Assembly (NCBI GenBank): GCA_947644195.1
Contig: CANRZB010000009.1
Coordinates: forward strand, 28,002-92,001
Origin: an uncultured Clostridium sp.
GTDB taxonomy: Bacteria > Bacillota > Clostridia > Lachnospirales > Lachnospiraceae
DNA: 64,000 nucleotides
Direction: 5' to 3'
Made by a program: the position numbers and the translations under genes. The notes under the pieces are model-generated. The model did not search any database. It worked only from the letters and a program-made list of their open reading frames with translations, and was not told the origin of the DNA. Shown one piece after another: positions 43,251 through 52,935 of this stretch; within the stretch, counting starts at the first letter, position 1; each line of letters starts with the position of its first letter.

Positions 43251-46200
43251 ATGATTAAATATGTGAATAGTTTAAATATCATCAAACAATATCTTGTTGA
43301 TCTTGAGCGTTTCGTTCATATAGAAAACGCTAATGGGGAATATAGTATCAACAAGTTATCCGAAAATCTTTTGATTGGTTTTTTTAATATTTTGTTTGAT
43401 GCTAATTTTGAAAATGCAAATTATACTCTCGCATTAAACTATCCTGGGATTGACATTGTTGATTTCAATAATAAAGTTGCCTTACAGATTACATCCGAAA
43501 ATAGTTCAGGAAAAATTTTGGAAACAGTGAAAATGATACTGGAATACAAGATATATAAAGAAATTAATACGTTTTATATTTATATACTTGACAGAAAGAA
43601 AATATATCAAAATCTTCAGAAAAGAATAGATAAAATTACTGGAAATCAATTTAAGTTCAATGCGATAAACATTTATGACGCCGCCAGTGCATATGTGTAC
43701 CTTAATCATCTCGGTGATAAAAATAAAATAGAAGCAATTCGGCAATATCTTGAAGAAAGGTTTGGGCGATATAATCAGTCGTTTTCTGATTATCCAGAGT
43801 ATCTGACAGATATTTCAGATGGGATTGTGCCTTCTTTTACAGGACGTACACAATTAATCCACGAAATTACAGGATTATTAGAAAGCGGCACATCCATTTT
43901 TCTTAGCTCTGTAGGAGGATTGGGAAAAACAGAGGTTGCACGAAGTATTATGAAGCAGTATACTAATATGCCAACCACAGAAAGTGGAATTTATTATCTT
44001 GGCTGGGTACGATATGACAATAATGATCTTCGAACTTGTATAAAAAGCGCATTCCACTTAAAGGGTACTGCGGACGAAGCATGGATTGATTTTTGCAATA
44101 TGGCGCAAAAAAAACGTGAAAAAATGCTTGTTGTTATCGACAATATTGAATCTTTACATGGTGATGAATATCTCAATAAACTTTCTAATCTGCCATGTAG
44201 GCTTCTGGTTACAGGGCGGTGCCGCACTTTGTCGTCACTCAAGGTTGTGGAACTTCCTCCATTGAATATGGAAGAATGCAGAAAAATATTTTATTATTAT
44301 TATCATTTCAAAGAGAATAATGCAATATTAAATGATATTATCGGTTTTACTTGCAGGCTTACAATCATGGTTGAATTTCTTGCCAAAGTTGCCCAGCTTG
44401 AAGAATTTTCACTACAGGATCTGTATGGGAAACTTGTGGAAATGGGATTCAAGCTGAGTCAGGAAGATGTATCGGGAAACCATGAGAAACTGAGAGGTGA
44501 CCACACGATTATTGAGCAAATGTGTTTGCTCTTTTCCCTGTGTGCAATCAATGAAAAAGACCAAAAGATATTAACATGGATATCAATTATTCCAAGTATC
44601 CCTTTTACAAGGAAGAATGCAGGCAACTGGTTTGGCATTCAAAAGAACAGCACATTGATGCGTCTGTTTAATCAGGGACTGCTGGAAATAGAACATAGTA
44701 ATACCATACAGAAATATTGGATGCATTCTGTTATTGCCGCTGCAATACGTGAACAAAAGAAGGACATCCTTTATGAGGAAACCAGACCATTTATTGAACG
44801 GCTTTCGGAAGAACTTGATTTTGGTTCTCAATGGGGGCAAGGGTATAAAAAAGAGTACCTAATTCCTTTTTCATGGTCTGTTTCAGATATTCTCGAAGAC
44901 CACTGGAACAGTGAATCTGATGTTGGTTTTTTGACAAGATTATATTATGTAACATTCGAGAGTGGGAATTATGCAATCTGCAGAAAACTCATTGAGCAGA
45001 TTTTTAGAATTGATATGTCCTATGAAACAATACACCCAGCATACCTTATCCGAGATTATAAAAATCAGGCAGACTTATATATGAAAATTGAGCGTTTTCC
45101 AGATGCGCTTGATAGTTTGGATAAAGCCAGGGAACAGTTAGAAATTCTGGAATCTAATACAGAAAATAATGAATCTTTTCCGTGTCCGCATGATGAAGTT
45201 CTTGATGAAAACATAGAAAGCTATTGCAAATATGAATACTCACTGCTTATGCATAAGTTTGGAATTGCATATCATCTGAAAGGAGATTTTGAAGAAGCGC
45301 TGTCTTACTATTATGAAGCATATAATAATGACCTGCAGATTGAAAATGTTTCAGACAGGGAGCTGGCAACATGCCTTTCTAGTATTACCACTGTACTTAG
45401 GGATATGGGATTGTTTGAGGAGGCCTATCAGGAAATAGAGAAGGCGATTCAATATGATCAAGATCGGGAAATGGATACTGAAATTGCAATGAATTATGAT
45501 ATCTATGCGTCTATCTGTGCAGAGTTGGCAGCAGATGGAATGCCAGGTTTTTATGAAAAAGCTGACAAAGCCTTCAGCAAAGTAATCTCTTTCAGGGAAA
45601 AACATATGGGGAAATATCATCCTGATCTCGGCGACGGATATCACGAATATTCATTGTTTCTTTATTATAACAATGAGCTTGATAAAGCTGAAAAATACAC
45701 AAAAAAGGCGCTTGACATCAGTTCCTATAATTTTACCGAGAACAGTATCAGTTATGCAAGAAATTTGAATACAATGGGCATTATTCTAGATGCAAGAGGG
45801 AAAGGCGAATCTGCAATTGATGTCTACAGACAGGTATTGTCGATATATGATTCAATACAAAATGTGCCAGAAGATGATAAGGCAAGTACATATTACAATA
45901 TAGCGGCTGCATACCAACAACTCGAAGAGTTTGAGAAATCATTGAATTATTACAAAAAGGCAGAGGACATTTGTAGAAAGACACTTTCGAAAAATAGTGT
46001 GAGGTTTATGGAAATCCATCAATGTAGGGGGGAATGCCTTATGATGTCGGGACAGTACAAAGAGGCGGTCGCGGAATATACGCAGGCATTAGGCCTGCTG
46101 CACAGCCAGATATGGCCAAGGATTGAAATGACTTCGGACATTGCAGAATGTTATCTTATGTCAGGAGATCTGCCAAATGCGAAATTGAATTTTATACAGG

Positions 46201-46397
46201 TATTAAAATGTTTGGAAGAGTGGGAAGAAACGGAAGCAGGAATGCAGATAAATATATTATTAAATCTCTGTGAAATTGAAAAACATTTAGGAAACCTTAT
46301 GGAGTCTGAGGATTATTATCAGAGGGCATTTCAGGATGCGCAGCAGTCCAAAGATCCAGAACTGATTTCTATAGTCAGCACCTATAAAATTCAGTGA
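43251..46397 (+). CDS. SMEK-like nuclease / NB-ARC NTPase / TPR protein (bacterial NLR-like)
   Basis: A 1048-aa predicted cytoplasmic signal-transducing NTPase. Residues 1-150 match a SMEK-type domain (YSINKLSENLLIGFFNILFD, then LNYPGIDIVDFNNKVALQITSENS), a small fold related to Mrr-like nucleases; the metal-site Lys of PD-(D/E)xK appears replaced (QIT), so cutting activity is uncertain. An NB-ARC domain follows with Walker A GGLGKT (222-227), Walker B LVVIDNIE (293-300) and a sensor RLLVTGR. From about residue 560 the protein is a run of TPR-like helical repeats (for example AYHLKGDFEEALSYYYEAY and NTMGIILDARGKGESAIDVYRQVL). This effector-switch-sensor order is that of antiphage STAND proteins. 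Start 43251 follows AAAGGG; the frame open from 43089 lies in the repeat. AT-rich compared with the core genes. Confidence 0.82.
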   Translation: MIKYVNSLNIIKQYLVDLERFVHIENANGEYSINKLSENLLIGFFNILFDANFENANYTLALNYPGIDIVDFNNKVALQITSENSSGKILETVKMILEYKIYKEINTFYIYILDRKKIYQNLQKRIDKITGNQFKFNAINIYDAASAYVYLNHLGDKNKIEAIRQYLEERFGRYNQSFSDYPEYLTDISDGIVPSFTGRTQLIHEITGLLESGTSIFLSSVGGLGKTEVARSIMKQYTNMPTTESGIYYLGWVRYDNNDLRTCIKSAFHLKGTADEAWIDFCNMAQKKREKMLVVIDNIESLHGDEYLNKLSNLPCRLLVTGRCRTLSSLKVVELPPLNMEECRKIFYYYYHFKENNAILNDIIGFTCRLTIMVEFLAKVAQLEEFSLQDLYGKLVEMGFKLSQEDVSGNHEKLRGDHTIIEQMCLLFSLCAINEKDQKILTWISIIPSIPFTRKNAGNWFGIQKNSTLMRLFNQGLLEIEHSNTIQKYWMHSVIAAAIREQKKDILYEETRPFIERLSEELDFGSQWGQGYKKEYLIPFSWSVSDILEDHWNSESDVGFLTRLYYVTFESGNYAICRKLIEQIFRIDMSYETIHPAYLIRDYKNQADLYMKIERFPDALDSLDKAREQLEILESNTENNESFPCPHDEVLDENIESYCKYEYSLLMHKFGIAYHLKGDFEEALSYYYEAYNNDLQIENVSDRELATCLSSITTVLRDMGLFEEAYQEIEKAIQYDQDREMDTEIAMNYDIYASICAELAADGMPGFYEKADKAFSKVISFREKHMGKYHPDLGDGYHEYSLFLYYNNELDKAEKYTKKALDISSYNFTENSISYARNLNTMGIILDARGKGESAIDVYRQVLSIYDSIQNVPEDDKASTYYNIAAAYQQLEEFEKSLNYYKKAEDICRKTLSKNSVRFMEIHQCRGECLMMSGQYKEAVAEYTQALGLLHSQIWPRIEMTSDIAECYLMSGDLPNAKLNFIQVLKCLEEWEETEAGMQINILLNLCEIEKHLGNLMESEDYYQRAFQDAQQSKDPELISIVSTYKIQ

Positions 46398-46438
46398 TGT
46401 TATATAAAAATAAATATTTACAAGAGAGGCGGTTTGGA

Positions 46439-49400
46439 ATGGGTATAGTTGAAAGTTGGACAAACTTTGAAAGACACAATGGAGGAACAAACGGAGCAAG
46501 AGAACTTTTTGAAGTTTTTTGCGCGGAACTGCTGGATTTGGAAAATCCTGACTTGGAGGTACATCAGATTGCCGCTAACCCAGGAGATGACGGCATAGAT
46601 GTGCTTGTTTTCCACCCAGATGGAATGGACATCTATCAGTGTAAATACTTCAGAGATACTTTAAAAGACGCACAATGGAGACAAATCCGTGATTCCTACA
46701 ATACTGCAGTCCACAAGAACACAAATATTCATTCGTGGTATCTATGTTTGCCCAGACAATTGACAAAACCGGAAATCGAACGGTGGAATGCTTTTAAAAA
46801 CGAACATAATGAGTGTGGTTTTACTATGGAAGTGATTGACGGTAACCAGTTAATCAGTCGTGCAGAGAAGCGAGGAATCTCAGAAAGATGGTTTTCACCA
46901 TTCGAATCTGTCAGAACTCCATCACCAAAGAATATCCGTGTTCAGATTTGGCAGGCAAGTCAACAGTACTATGGAATACTCTGTTCTGGCCACAATAAAT
47001 TTGGAGGGCTTAAAATATTTGAGAGCCTTTTTCCAAACGGTATTTATCAAGATGTTTATTACGAACCGATGGCTGTCAACAGAGAGGGCAGGATAGCGCC
47101 AGTTCAGGAGATTTTTCATGAGCATGTACAGGAGCATCTGGTTCTGATGGGAGAGGGCGGTATCGGAAAAACTACCTTTCTGGCGCACCAGTTGTCTGTC
47201 CTTTTAAAAGACAACGGACAAGTGCCAGATATGATTCCGATTTATGTGGAACTGAACAGGTGCCCTAATGTGATCGGACAATGGTATTCTTCAAAATATG
47301 GAAAAACCAACTATATTACAAGATATGTCAAATCTATGATGGACGACGGGGAATTTGAATCTTTCACACCTGAACAGCTAAGGGATATTGAAAAAGAATT
47401 TAGAAAAGAGACCGAAAGTCCACAATATCTGCTCTTGCTGGACGGGCTTAATGAGATTAACACAATGCAGGCAGATGGGACTGAATCCGGACAATCTGTC
47501 AGAGAACTCCTGCGTAATGAAATTGAACAGCTTGCACGGTGCACAAATGTCCGTATGATATTGACAACAAGGCGCATGTCGGAAAACTATCTCCCGGATG
47601 GTTTTAACTATGTTGTTCTGCAGGGACTTGAAACCGAAAATATTAGGGATTATCTTACCCATGCTAATTACTCTGATACAGATATTGCATGGATTGAAGC
47701 CCATATGGAATTGCTGGATTGTCTGCGGATTCCTTTATTTTTATGTATGTTTGCATGTAGGAACAAGGCAGAAAAAATCAAGCCACTGACCAGAGGGGAA
47801 ATACTCTACCATTTTTTTCACAGAGGTACACCGTTTTACTCCGAAAAAGGAAAAATAAAACATGATTATACGGATGATGTAAAGTTAAAAAAAATGCTGA
47901 TGTATACAATGGATTTTATCCTTCCAACGATTGGATACCATATGAATGACAGGGGAATTTTTCAACTTACAAAAGCAGACTTGCTAAAAGAAATTGTAAG
48001 ATCTTTTCATGATGAGATTCTTTTAGGGCGGGTTACAGAAATCCCTATTTTCTCCGAATATGAATCTGAGACAGAATCCCTTGCTGATTTAAAAGAACAG
48101 CTCTGCCAGATTTCATCAAATCGGTATTTGGACATTATCGTGAATATACTTGGCGTCATGAATAGAAACGGCGTCAGTGGATACTCGTTTGTTCACCACC
48201 ACATAAGAGATTATTTTGCATCGTATTACATCATCCAGCGAATGCGCGAAGCACTTGCATTGTATGAGCACGAAAAAAATACTCATGCGCAAAGCTTTGT
48301 TCTTGATGGCAATGATGGTTTGGCAGATGACATCCGGCATTGTTTGGAACCTGTTTTTTATGAAATACCCAATGAGACTATTAAAAGCTTTATTGGGGAA
48401 ATTTTAGGAGAACATAGAAATATACCTGTTCTGGATTCAGAAAACCGTTGGCATATTCCGAATATCACCATTCCAGAACAAACAATGCTTCGCCAACTTT
48501 TGGATTTATACAGATACTCCCCAATTGACCCTCAATATCTGATAAGTAACATTGTCGAGATTATAAAGAAAGTAAGAAAAACCGTTGCCGGTGAAAATTT
48601 TGATGGTCTTGATTTGAGACAATGCCGTTTTTATAAGACAATATGCTCCATAGGCACTGGCGATTTCAGTCTCGCGGCTTCGTTTCGAAACTGTAAAATC
48701 ACAGACCAGACATTTCTGTTTGAAGGACATATTGGATCATATGTTGATTTTACAATTCCACACAGAAATTCAGACCTCATTTTGACACTGGGGGACGATG
48801 AACAAGTCTGCCTGTGGGACAGGGGTACACACAGGATGATTTCTTCTTTTATTGTGGGGAATGACATTGCACAGGAAGGATATGATTCCGATAAAAAAAT
48901 TGTGACAGGTTCTGGAAAAGCATTTCTTACGCGCCTTTACGATGATACGAAAGATGGAAGAAGAAGTTACATTGAATATGTACGGGGAGAAGAAGGAGAA
49001 CTGCTATTGACAGGAGAACAAGAGGAACGCATCATTGATGATATGCGGTTTTCTCCTTTCGGGACATATATCTGCGGTGTGTGGGGCGGGGATACTGTCC
49101 GTTTGTTTTCTGCTGCTGATGGAAGTCTGCGGTATAGCTATGCCTATACTGGACCTGGCGATATTCGCCATGTCGTTATGCCTCGCGAAGACCAGATTAT
49201 ACTCCATATAAGGCTGTCAGAAGAAATTGTTACGAAAAAGGCATACCATCCTAGTAAATGGGAATTTCTCCGTCTTGATATGGAGTGTAACAGATTACAG
49301 ACAATCTATCAATATGAAACTTGTCGGGCATTCGATACATCGACAAATGAACCTATGAGTGCTTTTAATAGCTGTCAGACTAAATGTATGCTATATTCAG

Positions 49401-50845
49401 GCAAACAATTGATTATCATTAATTTTGATTTTGAGGACGGGGAGAAGGTTGTTGTTGATGAATTTCCCGAAGAAATAATACCAGAACGAGGGGAATTTCT
49501 CGATATTGAAGGCAGTAAGGCTGGCATCTATTGGGATGATACCATCAAATTATATGATTTTGATAAAAAGAAAGTGTCAATTCACCGTAATCTGCTGCTG
49601 GAACAGTGTAGGGCAATTCAAATAGTTGACTGGTATGTATATGTCATAGATGAAAATGGTATGATTCATGAGTGGAATCTTGAAACTGATACTGTCTTAG
49701 AAAATGTGTTTCCAACAATTAGACTGGATATCAAGAAAATTCACGCTGATACCAGTGGACATATTCTGATAGAATATGACAATAACTGTATTCTTACTAT
49801 TGATGAGGCCTCTGACTGCCTTTTATCAACTTTTTATGACGTGGATTCGGAATCTAACGTGGAGGTCTGCACCTATCTTGAACAGTCCAACAAATTTTTT
49901 ATCGTGCTGCATTGTCCAGATTATGAACAGATTTTGTTATATGATCCTATATCAGGAAAAAGGGAAAGAATCAAGGTGACATTCAAAAGTCAGCTTAAAT
50001 ATTGCGCAGTGCTGGAAGAAAATGATATCCTGTATATAGCATTTGATAAAAAAATGATAGCGCTGGACATGGATGGTCGGCAGCAGACAGAAATCTGGCA
50101 TGCGCATGCGGGCGAGACATTTTTTGATTTTCATGTAAAATATGGAACAGTATATCTTCTGCTTCAGTGGGTGATGATCTGCCGTATGCCGATATATTAC
50201 GTTTTCACCCGAAATTCTAAGGGTGATTATGAGCAGAACAAGACATCGCCTGTTTTGTATATCACAGAAAAAGAATCTGAAAGTATACTTTTGGAAAGGG
50301 ATGTTGAGTTTTTTGTCAGGGATCCCATAAAAGAAAAAGATATTGGTACCGCACGTGGGATAGTTCTCAATCCATCACCGGCGTTAAGACAAAAGTATTC
50401 TTCCCTTGAGGCGATACCAGAAGAAAGTACAAGGTTTTTCTTTTATGTAGAAGATTATGGACGATATGTTCGGAATATCATAGGAGAATCCGCATTTATT
50501 GAGCAGAATAATTATATGTATCTTACAATCCTGGAAGATTATTTGGAAGTACGTGTTTACCGCAAGAACAGAGATGGAAAATTTGAACAGAAATACATAT
50601 TTACTCCGTGTGCTCAAGACAATGAATGTTTGAATTTATATCATGCGGCTATGGGTCTTCATGGGAATGCCTATTGCTCAACGAGCGATGAAAAGTTTAT
50701 CAAAGTCAATCCTGAAAATGGGAAAATACGGAAGAAGTTTTCATGGCTGCCCGGAATCATACTTACTGGCTGCAATTTTGCTGGAACGGAGGTTTCTGAA
50801 TATTTAAGAAATATACTTGTTGAGCATGGGGCACAGATTTGTTAA
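46439..50845 (+). CDS. PD-(D/E)xK nuclease / NACHT NTPase / beta-propeller protein (bacterial NLR-like)
   Basis: A 1468-aa predicted STAND protein. Residues about 15-110 form a restriction-endonuclease-like domain with Asp54 (GDDGIDVLVF) and QCK (67-69, IYQCKYF), the D...QxK pattern of Mrr/Cap4-type nucleases. NACHT follows: Walker A GEGGIGKTT (238-246), Walker B LLLLDGLNEI (Asp335) and MILTTRR. After a helical region with HHHIRDYFASYYI (end-of-NACHT signature) come a short pentapeptide-like stretch (NFDGLDLRQCRFYKT) and about 650 residues of beta-propeller-like repeats (LGDDEQVCLWDRGTHRMISS and similar WD40-type strands). It starts 41 bases after the SMEK gene with AGAGAGG upstream, so both are one transcript. 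AT-rich. Likely antiphage; the trigger is unknown. Confidence 0.82.
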   Translation: MGIVESWTNFERHNGGTNGARELFEVFCAELLDLENPDLEVHQIAANPGDDGIDVLVFHPDGMDIYQCKYFRDTLKDAQWRQIRDSYNTAVHKNTNIHSWYLCLPRQLTKPEIERWNAFKNEHNECGFTMEVIDGNQLISRAEKRGISERWFSPFESVRTPSPKNIRVQIWQASQQYYGILCSGHNKFGGLKIFESLFPNGIYQDVYYEPMAVNREGRIAPVQEIFHEHVQEHLVLMGEGGIGKTTFLAHQLSVLLKDNGQVPDMIPIYVELNRCPNVIGQWYSSKYGKTNYITRYVKSMMDDGEFESFTPEQLRDIEKEFRKETESPQYLLLLDGLNEINTMQADGTESGQSVRELLRNEIEQLARCTNVRMILTTRRMSENYLPDGFNYVVLQGLETENIRDYLTHANYSDTDIAWIEAHMELLDCLRIPLFLCMFACRNKAEKIKPLTRGEILYHFFHRGTPFYSEKGKIKHDYTDDVKLKKMLMYTMDFILPTIGYHMNDRGIFQLTKADLLKEIVRSFHDEILLGRVTEIPIFSEYESETESLADLKEQLCQISSNRYLDIIVNILGVMNRNGVSGYSFVHHHIRDYFASYYIIQRMREALALYEHEKNTHAQSFVLDGNDGLADDIRHCLEPVFYEIPNETIKSFIGEILGEHRNIPVLDSENRWHIPNITIPEQTMLRQLLDLYRYSPIDPQYLISNIVEIIKKVRKTVAGENFDGLDLRQCRFYKTICSIGTGDFSLAASFRNCKITDQTFLFEGHIGSYVDFTIPHRNSDLILTLGDDEQVCLWDRGTHRMISSFIVGNDIAQEGYDSDKKIVTGSGKAFLTRLYDDTKDGRRSYIEYVRGEEGELLLTGEQEERIIDDMRFSPFGTYICGVWGGDTVRLFSAADGSLRYSYAYTGPGDIRHVVMPREDQIILHIRLSEEIVTKKAYHPSKWEFLRLDMECNRLQTIYQYETCRAFDTSTNEPMSAFNSCQTKCMLYSGKQLIIINFDFEDGEKVVVDEFPEEIIPERGEFLDIEGSKAGIYWDDTIKLYDFDKKKVSIHRNLLLEQCRAIQIVDWYVYVIDENGMIHEWNLETDTVLENVFPTIRLDIKKIHADTSGHILIEYDNNCILTIDEASDCLLSTFYDVDSESNVEVCTYLEQSNKFFIVLHCPDYEQILLYDPISGKRERIKVTFKSQLKYCAVLEENDILYIAFDKKMIALDMDGRQQTEIWHAHAGETFFDFHVKYGTVYLLLQWVMICRMPIYYVFTRNSKGDYEQNKTSPVLYITEKESESILLERDVEFFVRDPIKEKDIGTARGIVLNPSPALRQKYSSLEAIPEESTRFFFYVEDYGRYVRNIIGESAFIEQNNYMYLTILEDYLEVRVYRKNRDGKFEQKYIFTPCAQDNECLNLYHAAMGLHGNAYCSTSDEKFIKVNPENGKIRKKFSWLPGIILTGCNFAGTEVSEYLRNILVEHGAQIC

Positions 50846-50861
50846 TGAAACTGATTATAAG

Positions 50862-51054
50862 ATGAGGCGGGAAGATATAAGGAAAGCTGTCAAGGGTGAT
50901 TTAGTAAATATAAGTAAGATTGAAACAGATATAAAAATCTGTTTCTGCCAGAGTTGGAGAGTGTGTAGTGAAGATTGGCTATTCTGATTGTGAGGAAACA
51001 CTGAATGGCAGGGTGAAGCAGTATATCAGAAAAATTGCTGAAATAAAGTATTAA
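50862..51054 (+). pseudogene. DUF6870-like small protein, frameshifted remnant
   Basis: The start MRREDIRKAVKGDLVNISKIETD in one frame and the end VVKIGYSDCEETLNGRVKQYI in another resemble a small protein family common on mobile elements of Lachnospiraceae. The middle, with an expected cysteine-containing segment, is lost. Non-functional; it hints that mobile DNA once bordered the island. Confidence 0.55.
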
Positions 51055-51199
51055 CTCAACTTTCCCACCAGAGAAATTGATGTCAATGCTTGAACGTTTC
51101 TTATCAAATTAAGAAAAAAATGGTATCTTGACATAAAAACAGCGCTAAAATTGACTGCTATCCAAACGAAAAGACTTATCAAAGAGATGTGAAAATAAT

Positions 51200-51252
51200 T
51201 TAACAATAACCTCCCATCAATTTTTACTGTATTCAGCAACTATTTATCATCA
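51200..51252 (+). repeat. short direct repeat S1
   Basis: About 53 bases (TTAACAATAACCTCCCATCA onward), repeated with substitutions at 52804-52856. It directly precedes the right long repeat. The surrounding 51055-51250 has no gene. Confidence 0.7.
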
Positions 51253-51787
51253 GCGGACTGGGGCGTATTGTGTCTGAGGGATAGTCTGCCGAGATGAGGC
51301 GCCAGATAAAAGGTTTGAAGCTAAGAATGAAAAGAAAGTATCATACGAGACAATAATACTTTCTTTTCCTGTTTTTTGGATTGAAATGATATATACCTTA
51401 TTATGTTTTTTTGTTTCTTTTGAAAAATTTTATTGATGTATATAAAATATGTAGGAATTTTCAGCAATTGAAGGTATAATAATTATGAATAATATTTTTT
51501 AATATTGCCTTTATATGGAAAAGTATTTATAGTATATAATGTAATTTAGGAAGGAGGCTGCATAAATGCCAGTTTTCACATACAATGACCAGCTAAGAAA
51601 TTTATTAGCAGATGTGGAATGTGTGCTTGCTTTTGACACGGCGGCAGATTTTTTGGGACTAACAAATGGTGGGTATAGATCAGCAGCACAGATATTTGTC
51701 AATAAAAAGCAAGATATAGATGGGACGGAACAGATTTTGGTGCCATCTCTTGAGAACCTTGCGTGTGAAGAACGAAACGGGCTATTA
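51253..51787 (+). repeat. right copy of the long direct repeat
   Basis: Homologous to 42635-43156. It begins with a piece that reads like the subtilase C-terminus (SADWGVLCLRDSLPR), keeps the hairpin terminator, and runs into the intact antitoxin gene. Confidence 0.85.
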
Positions 51788-51976
51788 TGCACTACTGTAA
51801 ATCAGACTATCATTGACCTTTTAGAGCAAAATGGGGATGAACAGATTATTACGGAGAGTCTGGCAAATTATTATGACGCACATAATGAGAGTTTTGATGG
51901 ACTTGAAGTGCCAGAGCATTTGAAAGCGAGGTTTGAGAAATATAAAACATGGGCGGTTGAATATTATGAAGAGTAG
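51566..51976 (+). CDS. AbiEi-like antitoxin of a nucleotidyltransferase toxin pair
   Basis: A 136-aa protein. Its C-terminal half (TTVNQTIIDLLEQNGDEQIITESLANYY, then SFDGLEVPEHLKARFEKY) resembles AbiEi-type antitoxins. It is immediately followed, nine bases after the stop, by an AbiEii-like nucleotidyltransferase frame, the normal antitoxin-toxin order of type IV AbiE systems. It lacks the usual N-terminal winged helix, so it may be a divergent or shortened member. Start 51566 has AGGAAGGAGG upstream. Family assignment is mainly from C-terminal pattern and context. Confidence 0.6.
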   Translation: MPVFTYNDQLRNLLADVECVLAFDTAADFLGLTNGGYRSAAQIFVNKKQDIDGTEQILVPSLENLACEERNGLLCTTVNQTIIDLLEQNGDEQIITESLANYYDAHNESFDGLEVPEHLKARFEKYKTWAVEYYEE

Positions 51977-51985
51977 GTGATTTGT

Positions 51986-52709
51986 TTGGACTTGATGGAA
52001 TTTTTGTACAGAGTGATGGAAGAACTGTCAAATGCAGGTGTGCCGATTGTATTTAAAGGGGCGATGGTCCTTAATCTTGCAATCAGGGATAATAATCCAT
52101 CAAAAGTTGAAAGAGCGACCAGAGATATAGATGGAGATTGGTGAAATTCCATCTATGGAGGAAATGGAAATAGCGTTGAGAAACGCGGTAAAAGAAGTGG
52201 ATTCTTCCTTAGATGTCCAAGCCAATAGAACATTCGCTGAAAGAAAATCTGCCGGTTTTAGAATTATCAATGAAATTGGAGAAAAGATCGCAAATATTGA
52301 CTAAAGCGTTAGGCAGAACCGATTTTGCAGACCTTATATTTCCTATGTGAATGGAATATCCATTACAGAAGCAAGTTTATCCAAAATGCTGTCTGACAAA
52401 TTATATGCAATTTCAGGAGAAAGTGTATGTAGAAGAATGAAGGATGTATTGGATATTTATGTGATGTCTTTTATTACAAAAATTGATATAGATGAATTAC
52501 ATCAAATATGGACCGAAACAGGTAGGGAATTGGGAGATTTTGAAGCATATAAAACTCAGATTGCCAAGTTGGGTGAAGCCTATAATAAAATGAAGGGTAT
52601 AAAAAATAAACCCGATTTTCTTGATGTATACAGTCGGGTAAATGATATAATATGTAAATTGGAACATCAAAAAGAAATAGAAACTTCGATTAAGAAAAAA
52701 GTAAGATAA
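51986..52709 (+). pseudogene. AbiEii-like nucleotidyltransferase toxin, broken
   Basis: Three pieces of one gene. Piece 1 from TTG 51986 gives MDLMEFLYRVMEELSNAGVP and VFKGAMVLNLAI, then RATRDIDGD (metal-binding Asp pair), ending in a stop at 52142-52144 caused by a frameshift. Piece 2, in the frame of base 52140, gives GEIPSMEEMEIALRNAVKEV and ends at an in-frame TAA (52302-52304). Piece 3 continues through YVNGISITEASLSKMLSDKL to the end at 52709. Two independent lesions make it non-functional, leaving the antitoxin without its toxin. Confidence 0.72.
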
Positions 52710-52803
52710 ATTTTAGGATATGAGTGGGAAATATAAAGATGCCAGACAGATATAATGCTGGTATCTTTTTTGTCATAAGACAAGTGGGAAAAATGAGAAC
52801 AAC

Positions 52804-52856
52804 TTAGCAATAACTTCCCATCAATTTTCACTGTACTTAGCAATTATTTTCCATCA
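52804..52856 (+). repeat. short direct repeat S2
   Basis: Homologous to S1 at 51200-51252. It is followed after about 80 bases by a third echo of the subtilase tail. Confidence 0.65.
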
Positions 52857-52935
52857 CCCTAACGGAGTTATGCGGGTTTGCGGACTTTTGGCCGCTAAAA
52901 AAGTGAAAAAAGTTCGTGACAATTACTTGACATCA

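Noticed and set aside
42635..51787. Integrase-mediated genomic island with att sites
   Set aside because: The repeats are about 0.5 kb and coding, no integrase or excisionase is present, and no tRNA is adjacent; a homologous or duplication-type origin is more likely.
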